DNA of 64,000 nucleotides. Origin: Hyparrhenia diplandra. Lineage: Eukaryota; Streptophyta; Magnoliopsida; Poales; Poaceae. Where the stretch lies: assembly GCA_015847255.1 (NCBI GenBank), contig JADLZK010004642.1, positions 1 through 64,000 of the forward strand. Direction: 5' to 3'. Below, one piece after another: positions 56,881-64,000 of the stretch. The translations under genes were made by a program, and so were the position numbers. The notes under the pieces were generated by a model, which searched no databases, was not told the DNA's origin, and was given only the letters and a program-made list of their open reading frames with translations. Each line of letters begins with the position of its first letter. Positions within the stretch are counted from its first letter, which is position 1.

Positions 56881-58316
56881 TCAGAGCAAAAGGCCGCTGC
56901 ACAGCGCTACCGCGGCGGCGGGCCTGAGCAGCCCGGCCGGCCAGCGACCCCTCGTCGTCACCTTCATCATCTCTCCCCTGACCAGTCTCCCGACGACCGA
57001 GCTCTCCGCGGCGGACGTTGCGCAGGCGACGTCGGCGCCGCAGACTCCGACGCCCACGTCCGGCACGACGGCCCGGTCGGCGACGCACAGCCCCGGGTTG
57101 CCGCTGAGGTCCAGGTTCCGGCCGAGCTGCCTGAGGAACGCGCCGTCGAACGGCACGACGCCATCCAGCCCGTTCTTGCTGAGGTTGAGGTGGTACATGC
57201 GCTTGAGCCGGCTGAGCCCCGCCGGGATCCGGCCGGTGAGGTTGTTGTTCTCCAGCGACAGCGTGGTGAGGCTGGACAGGAGGCCGAACGTGTCCGGTAT
57301 GGAGCCCGAGTAGCCGGAGTTGGCCAGCCGGAGCTCCTGCAGCCGCGCGATGTTGCCCAGCTCGGACGGCAACGGGACGCCCATCGGGTTGTTCTCCATG
57401 ATCAGGTACTGCAGGTCGCGGAGGCCGGAGAGGCCGGCGGGGAGGCGGCCGCGGAGCCCGTTGTTGCTGAGCGCGAGGAACGTGAGCGCCTTGAGGCGGG
57501 TGAGCGCGGCCGGGACGCCGCCGGTGAGGTTGTTGGAGCTGAGGTCCAGCTTCTGCAACTGGGTGAGGTCGCCGAGGCGGCTCGGGATGGTGCCCGAGAA
57601 GGAGTTGTAGCTGAGGTCGAGTCCGACGAGGCCACGCAGGTCGCCGAGCGCGTTCGGGATCGGTCCCGTGAGTGCGTTGTAGCTGAGATCGAGGTGCACG
57701 AGTCCGGCAAGCTCGCCGATGCCCCGTGGCACGGCGCCACGCACCATCGCGTTCTGCGACACGGTGAGCACCTGCAGCGACCGGAGACTGGCCAGCTGCG
57801 GCGGCAGCGTGCCGGACAGCGACGGGTTGGCGCGCACGCTGAGCTGCTGCAGACGCGAAGAGGACAGGTTGGACGCCGGCGGTAGGGTGAAGGCGGCCAC
57901 GGCGTCGGGGTTCTTGAAGCAGCCGACGAGGAACAGCGCCCTGAGCTCCGGCAGCGCGAACGCGGCCAGAGGGAACGTCGCCGTGTCCTTGCACGTCGGG
58001 TTCGGCGGCACCCCGAAGTCGAGGCGGGCGACGTGCATCCGCGTTTCGCCGATGCCGCCGGGAGCGGGCGCGGGCGCGGTCCCGGGCCTGCACTCGAGCC
58101 CCGGCCACGGCGAGGCGCAGGGGTCGTCGCCCGCGGCCTCGCGCCAGTCGCGGTCGGCGGAGACGGACTCCATGACGCGGAGCAGCGTCTCACGCTCCGC
58201 GGGGTCCATGGCCGCGCCAGCCGCGCGGCGACCTGCAGGGACAAGGAGGAGGAGGGAGGAGGTACAGCACGGTGGGAGGGAGGGGAAGGTCGTCCTGCTG
58301 GAGGAGGAGACGCCAT
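56881..58316 (-). CDS. PII-2-like extracellular leucine-rich-repeat protein
   Basis: A single exon. The cap region is MDPAERETLLRVMESVSADR, then DPCASPWPGLEC and the family signature VARLDFGVPPNPTCKDTA. About ten LRRs follow (for example LVHLDLSYNALTGPIPNAL, LQKLDLSSNNLTGGVPAAL, LSLENNNLTGRIPAGL), then NLDLSGNPGLCV and a C-terminal Cys pair. There is no kinase. The last 20 or so residues are hydrophobic (GLLRPAAAVALCSGLLL), suggesting a GPI or membrane anchor. It matches the Arabidopsis PII-2 group (root, endophyte response; plasma membrane). Upstream of MDPAERE a hydrophobic stretch (CCTSSLLLLVPAGRRAAGAA) looks like the signal peptide, but the nearest upstream ATG (58316) is out of frame by one. 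The in-frame alternatives are Met at 58209 or a distant one at 58686. The reading frame is otherwise intact. Confidence 0.85.
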
Positions 58317-58775
58317 GATGGCCGCGCGGGCGGCGCGCATTCGTGTGGCTCTGCGCGCTCTGCAGTGGCTGCCGGGTGGTGGCGGTGGTCGGTCTCGGGT
58401 TTCGCTTTTGGGGGCCGTCGATGGTTTTAGAGCGGGGCGCGGGGTCGAAATGCGGCCATGCGGGTGGTGGTGTGGGGATGGGACCTACTGCATGCCACAG
58501 TGGCGTCTGACGTGACGAGACCAGGGTGGGCCTACCTGTCCGTACATGGGGAGAAATACAGTGTGAGCGTGCGTGCGCCTGTTGGCGTTGCGATTCGCAC
58601 TGTTCCGAGGAGCAGTAATTGATGCTGCGGCTGCTGATTGAGCTGACGAACAACCACATGCTCTGTTCGGTTCTGCCAATGGCCAATACAGTAGTGAAAA
58701 CCCTTTTTCCACTGTCTACTGTTGTATTATTCAGAGGTTTTGTGTGGATGATTACTGTAATAATCCTTGGAAATC

Positions 58776-59252
58776 ATCGATCAGACGATGGTCACAATCA
58801 CGTACGTCGTGGTAGGATAATAAAAAACTCCCTACTGTCCATCCCATTTTCGGCTTTTTGGGATCTAAACACACCAGGAAATAATCGATCAGGACTTCAC
58901 AATCTGCACCATCGGGACCTTATTCAAAAAATATTTATGAGAAAAAATCATAAAATAAAATAATCAATATTGTCAAATTGGAGTATCTATAAAAATTTCA
59001 AATCTAAGTTTTGATTAAGGCCCATTAAAAGGCATCATGAAAAAAAAAAATAAATTATATTTGACATCATTGGATTCTACAAATCAAAATTTTTAGGAAT
59101 TTTTGCAATAACATTTTGAATTTTGCGTCGAATAAACCGCTCAAACGGGCGGTATAAATTCCTTGCCGGGGGTGACATTCAAATTCAAAATTTTGGGTTG
59201 CAGGTTTGGGATCTAAACGGATAATCGATCAGACGATGGTCACAATCACGTA
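58776..59252. repeat. 29-bp perfect direct repeat flanking a 419-bp segment
   Basis: The sequence beginning atcgatcagacgatggtcac occurs identically at 58776-58804 and 59224-59252. A third, partial version (aataatcgatcaggacttca) is at about 58880. The enclosed segment is AT-rich and non-coding. Confidence 0.75.
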
Positions 59253-62200
59253 GTATTAGTGACCGTCACCTCAACCAAAGCCCATCATTCCATCCCAAAC
59301 TCCAAACCAAGACAACACTGCTCGCGTTCTCACGCCTCTGGTGGCAGACACTGACGTTGCGGTCTTGCATATAGTAGTACTGTAGTTGAGAGCCTCACCA
59401 GTGACCAGCTTCGCGTCTGCACTACAGCGCGGTGGTACCGGCCGGACGACTCGTGTGGTCTCTGCCTTTGACCCTCTGTCGTCTGGCCTGTGGACACCAT
59501 CAAGCATCAAGGCGCAGGACGACTGGACGAGTAACGCTAGTATACGTACTACAGCGAGCAGACTGTGGCACCCCGAGTTGTTTCTTGTTCACGGCCCAGA
59601 CACTGGCGCGCCACCGCCGGGCTCGTTGATCTCGCGCACGCGTGCATGTGGGGAGCAAGAGCTAGGCTTGTAGCCTGCTAGATAGACGGACCTGCCTGTC
59701 CTGGCTCCTGGGGCCAGGGCGGCCTCACCTTGAGTATAGTAGTACTTGCTCTCTGAATCTGAATGCTGAGAGGGCGCAGGAGGAAGAGGGTTCCTTCTCT
59801 GTACGCGATCATCGCCGATCCGTGATCGATCGGCTCCACGGAAACCTTTTGGAATTCGGATCCCCGTCCCAGAATATCCTCCACCCAGTGCATGCGTGCG
59901 TGGGTGAGTGACCTTGTGCAGTGTTTTTTACTACTATGCTTTGCTTTGATTTGCTTGCAGGTGAGTGGAGTATTATCCTTGATCACTTGATTTGCTTTGA
60001 TTTGCAAGGTGTATTTTGCTGGCATGGAGCTCCAGTCCAGGGGCTGGCTCCAGGCAATGGCCAGGCCTTGTTTAATTGCTAAAATTACTAACATTGCACT
60101 CTGCTTTCTCTCATCAGAGTGGATTAAATACACCGTAAAAACATATGTTTAGGTATTAAATGTAGGTTACTAATTGCAGTTTAAATGCACTGCTGCAAAC
60201 GTCCATGGTTGGATGATATTTACCACTTAACAAACGAAACGTCTTATTGTATGATGTATGTGACATTGGTTACAAATTTTGACGTTTAGCTGTGGCCGGG
60301 TTACTGCATTGCACTACTGCAAAACGAAGAGTGGATGACGTACACCGTACATACATGCATGTACTGCTACTCATGTACAATGACGCAGACAGCAGCGGCA
60401 GGATCTACAGCACTGGTGTCCTGCAGAGTGAAAAGTTACCAAAACAGATCCCCATGGACGGAGAGAGGATCAGGGGCTCAGAGGCTGGCTCTCAGGAGAG
60501 GTAGCCAGCCAATGAGGCTTTTGGCAAGACAAGTGAGTGCACATGCGGCTCCCGTCTGCACAGTGCTGGCCACAGGCCACACCACTCATCTATCGGCACC
60601 CGGAGCGACGACGAGCGTTCGTGTCACCGAGCGAGAGCTCGAGGGGCCGAGGGGAGGGAGGAGATCGACGAGAGCGCAGGAGGAGGAGGAGGGAGGGGGG
60701 CCATCATGGCACCATCATGCTATGCATCGCGTTGCGTCGCATGCGTGCGTGCGTCCAAAGTACTCCATCAGGGTCTCAGGTGATGTGACGAAAGATACCA
60801 GACAGCAGGCCACTCGGCGGTCGTGGTGGTGATGCTGGTGGTACCGGCGGACGGAGGAGAATGGTGGTGGTGGCGAGCGCCGGGTAAAAGTTGACCGGAA
60901 AGCAGCGCTGCTGAAATGACCCGTCCCGCGCCCAGCGCGGCATGGCGTGGCGTGGCATGGCATGGCATGCAGGCTCGGCTCGCGTCGCATGCAAAGGCCA
61001 GCATGTGCGGCGGAGGGACAAGGCGCCATGGGCGGCTTGCCTAGCTAGCTCCTGCTGCCGGGCATTGTCAGCAGCTCTAGTGAATCGTCCCACTCTCTGA
61101 ACTTTTTCCTCTTCAGATCAGAAAGCAAAGCAACCCAACCCTGTGCCCCGCGCCTACCCCCTGCGTGATGATTCTTTTCTTCAGAAAACAATCCTGCCGG
61201 ACGGACGGGCCATACCCACTGTGCTGGCTGAGCTAGCTGGGGCATGCACGATCGGGAGTAAGACACGCTGCGAAGCAGAGACTCGCTCACAGTCTGCCTA
61301 TTGGGGGCTAGTAGATGCCACCTGCCGCCGGCCGGGAACATCTTGGCACCGCGCTCACCTGCATGCGCCTCCACGCCGCGACCCGTGAGTCGCTCTACCC
61401 TGCAGCGATCGATCCATCGTCTCAAGTCTGAACTGAGTGCCGGGAATGTCTGTTGCCCGTCTCGCTCCGAAGCTCCGGCCGATCGATTCGAGACTGTTGG
61501 GCTGCGACCGCGAGTAGATTACAGCATGGCCGGTGTTCTGCGCCCGCGCGCGCGTGTCATGCGACTCAGCTCGGACAACTGAGGTGAGCAGCCAAACCAG
61601 CTCGCCTTTTTACACGAAACCAAAGGCCTGCACTGAATGAACAGATGCTACTAGTACTACTACAGTTCTTTTACAAAATCCCCACCAGCAATGGCGGGCC
61701 AATGATGCAGACAGACAGAAAGTGAACGGACACACCTGCGCTTTATATTTGGCATCTGTGAGTGAAGAAAGAACCCCCACTCACTGTACTACGCGATGGA
61801 GAGATTGCTCATTTTACTTGCATCGTGGAAAAAACAAAATTTCATCGATCCAGCCCGTGATATACAGTCTATCAGGTAGAAAGGAAATTTCACCAGAATG
61901 GAAGGTGAAAGGAGCCGCATCAGCAAAGAAGAAAAGGCAACGGCCAAAGGCCAAAGCGCGCCGGTGACAAGTCGATAGCTCAAACTGTAGCGGGAACAAA
62001 GGTGTGGTAGAGTGTGGACTTGGGCATACATCCATCTGTGCTCTAGCTATAGCGAGGCATTGACGCACTGTCGAGATTATTTTTTCTCGATTGTCCAACA
62101 TTGAACATGATGAACGGTTTACACAGGTGATACCTGCCCATGTAGAAGTAGGGGGGGTTTGTTGATGTGTTCCTTGTTAATAATCCCGCGCGTGAGCTTA

Positions 62201-62340
62201 CGACGACGAGATGACGTGGTGATGAAGACAAACTGCCAAGGAAGGGAGCAATCGCGCGAAGAGCGCTTCCCAAAAACCTTATTCGCCATTCGGAGACCGT
62301 CTCCGTGCACGCTGACGGATGGATAGAGCAGCACAAGAGC
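59253..62340. other. Intergenic region, nothing firmly recognised
   Basis: Mixed composition with short overlapping ORFs (up to 165 codons) lacking any known motif. Includes a small ggcatggc/gtggc satellite-like run (about 60938-60970) and a segment near 61740-62100 with no gene signature. I saw no RNA gene. Confidence 0.3.
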
Positions 62341-62344
62341 GAGA

Positions 62345-62623
62345 AGAGGAAAATATCATTTTACTACTTTATTAGGATTTTCTAATTGAGACTCTCAATT
62401 ATAGTTGTGGTGTTGTGTCTATTCTCAAGAGACTTGTACAAATACATAGGGAGGAAAACTCCCTACCAACATATCAACTAGCAATATGGTACTAATTGAT
62501 ATTGCACCTCTCACCTTTACTCTTGGGCTAAAACAATGAAGCTTGAACACAAATATTGGGCCTTTAAGATTTATTAGAATTTCTTCGTATGAATTTTAGG
62601 CTATTCATACATAAATTCTAACA
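62345..62623 (-). mobile_element. LTR-like fragment
   Basis: On the minus strand it begins TGTTAGAATTTATG and continues with sequence styled like a Copia LTR (gccctaata-type, 'cctccctatgtatttgtaca', 'ctcttgagaatag'). The other boundary and a target duplication could not be found, so it is a truncated or solo LTR at best. Confidence 0.35.
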
Positions 62624-62973
62624 CGAGGGACGTTGAGTCTTTGCTTTGGCCTAAACATGGCCTATGGCTGCCAACATGCTCCTCGAAATATCTTCTCGCT
62701 AGTTAGATAAAATAGAAACATAAGCACTAGAATTGTATCGTAGAGTTGTAGATTGCTTACGTGCTATTTTATTGACATGCCACTCCAAGCATATAAACGT
62801 GCATAACCCAAAATGCGAACCGTGTCGGTCCATCGTGTCGAGATCTTAGATGACACGATCCTTGCATTTGTGCCATGTCGACACAAACTAAAATTTTTCG
62901 TGTCGTTCCATACTTTGGGCATGGAAAAGAAAATTGTGCCATGGCATGCTTTCAAATGGCACGACCTAAATCA

Positions 62974-63246
62974 CTCTCTCCGTCCATGTAAGAGTGTCGT
63001 TGTAGGAATTCGATGGTGTCCCACAAGAAATGTCGTTTTAGGCATGAGGACCATCTACTACATGCATCCACTTGCTTTAATACGGGTCATTCACTGCCCC
63101 CTCCCTCCCACTGGAATGAACGGGAATAGAGAGGAGAGAGCGCATGCAACGCATGCATGGCTGTAGGATAGTAAAGCCTTTCTTTCTCTGTCTTGGTAAA
63201 ACGTGTCCATCTCTAAAACGACATTTTTATCGGGACTGGGGACTAG
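62974..63246. repeat. Stowaway-like MITE remnant
   Basis: ctctctccgtccatgtaaga with agtgtcgttgtagg at the left is mirrored by ctctaaaacgacatttttat and cgggactggggactagta at the right. It is decayed, with no clear TA pair. Confidence 0.4.
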
Positions 63247-63606
63247 TAGTATATATATATGTCCCAAAAAAAAGATGCCACCCAAACGGCAAATGATCAT
63301 GCACGGATGCACCAAAACTGTGCAGGAAGACGTGGCGGGGCACGGACGCGGACGCGGTAAGCCCAGCGAGATCAAGGTGGCCCGGCCCAAGACTCCGCCG
63401 CGCACGTCTTGTATCGCCAATTGGATAGCGCGGTTAAATGGAAGCCCAATTAGTATGGGCCGTTATTCTGCCGCAGAAAAGGTACAGAGTCTGAAGTTTC
63501 TAAAGAAAACTCGGATTCAAAAAATAAAAAAAAAAACTAAAAGAAACGATGATTTTGAATTCGCCTAAAACACAGTACGTGACGTAAACCGGGAGATCTT
63601 GTGTGC

Positions 63607-63661
63607 TTTGCATACGCAAACTACCAAATATACTGTTTCTTTTGTAGTTTGCGTAGGCAAA
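63607..63661. repeat. 18-bp inverted repeat (hairpin, 19-nt loop)
   Basis: tttgcatacgcaaactac at 63607-63624 pairs with gtagtttgcgtaggcaaa at 63644-63661, with one mismatch. No flanking structure explains it. Confidence 0.6.
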
Positions 63662-64000
63662 TATGATGAGTTCCTTTCCAACGCGGCAACACGGCGTGCG
63701 TGTGCGCATCAGCATCATCAGCACTGCGTCGCGGGGAAACGCGTGTGCTCGGCGCCGCGTCCGGCGTCCGCGGCGGGCATCATGCCGCCAACGCCACACC
63801 ACGCTCGATCGCCGCCGTCGCTTTCGCGAGACGTGCGGACTTCGCCCGGCCAGCCAGCGTCGCGGTCGTTGTCGCCGAAATCCGTCGACGTTCCGAGCTT
63901 CAGACATGATTAGAGAATTGTATTTCCTCTCGTCGGGGGTTTAATTTGGCGGTTTAAGTACGGCTAGCTCCTGCCGCACACTCGCTCGGAGCTCTCGGCC

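Noticed and set aside
56816..58108. 430-codon ORF on the minus strand, plus 355-codon and 312-codon ORFs nearby
   Set aside because: GC-rich shadow frames of the PII-2-like LRR gene; Arg/Pro/Ala-rich with no motif.
60292..60832. Overlapping ORFs up to 165 codons with a basic, low-complexity tail
   Set aside because: No conserved motif, no splice or promoter signal.
60938..60970. ggcatggc/gtggc short tandem run as a possible CRISPR-like or satellite array
   Set aside because: Units of about 5 bp with no spacers; a simple microsatellite-like run in a eukaryotic genome.

Overview
This window is nuclear DNA from a grass (Poaceae). Genes have plant-type GT-AG introns and GC-rich first exons. The space between them is packed with grass transposon families: Stowaway and Tourist MITEs, a CACTA element, a foldback Mutator-like element, solo LTRs, a chromovirus-type Ty3/gypsy element and LINE remnants. 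The order HSFA4-class heat-shock factor, then SnRK1 alpha kinase, matches my memory of the rice chromosome 5 SPL7/OSK1 neighbourhood, so this may be the orthologous block. I could not check that.

Layout. 0-9.3 kb: a glycosyltransferase scrap, a two-exon aspartic-protease pseudogene, a CACTA element (4939-6007), a solo LTR with perfect TSD (7521-8444), and a small secreted-peptide precursor of the CEP/PIP type (8996-9320). 11.1-14.9 kb (minus): a conserved plant gene whose family I recognise but cannot name. 15-24 kb: repeat-rich intergenic DNA. 25.2-27.0 kb (plus): an HSFA4-class factor. 27.3-28.4 kb: a LINE tail. 29.0-30.2 kb (plus): a DNL-zinc-finger Hsp70-escort protein. 30.8-39.1 kb (minus): a tandem duplication of SnRK1 alpha. 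The upstream copy (34534-37901) is a complete 10-exon, 503-residue kinase. The other (30777-32886) keeps an open frame but has lost catalytic residues and the KA1 tail, and ends inside a MITE. 39.4-45.4 kb: a decayed Ty3/gypsy element inside a Tourist-like MITE. 46.35-50.6 kb (minus): WDR55, 15 exons. 50.76-51.82 kb: a foldback MULE just upstream of WDR55. 52.3-55.1 kb: a cluster of Stowaway MITEs, one split by a second solo LTR. 55.4-56.3 kb: a possible gene-fragment-carrying transposon. 56.9-58.3 kb (minus): a PII-2-like leucine-rich-repeat protein. 58.3-64 kb: mostly unassigned, with MITE and LTR remnants.

Several well-conserved genes (HSFA4, WDR55, the unnamed 11-15 kb gene, the secreted peptide) carry single-base, often homopolymer-length, indels in otherwise perfect reading frames. 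That looks like base-level assembly error at least as much as gene death, and it affects how the apparent pseudogenes should be read.

HSFA4 (stress transcription), SnRK1 alpha (energy-stress kinase), the Hsp70-escort protein and WDR55 are ordinary single-copy plant genes that share a neighbourhood, not an operon-like system. I found no CRISPR array, rRNA or convincing tRNA, and no clearly undescribed system. The most unusual object is the pseudokinase SnRK1 paralogue with a MITE-derived C-terminus.
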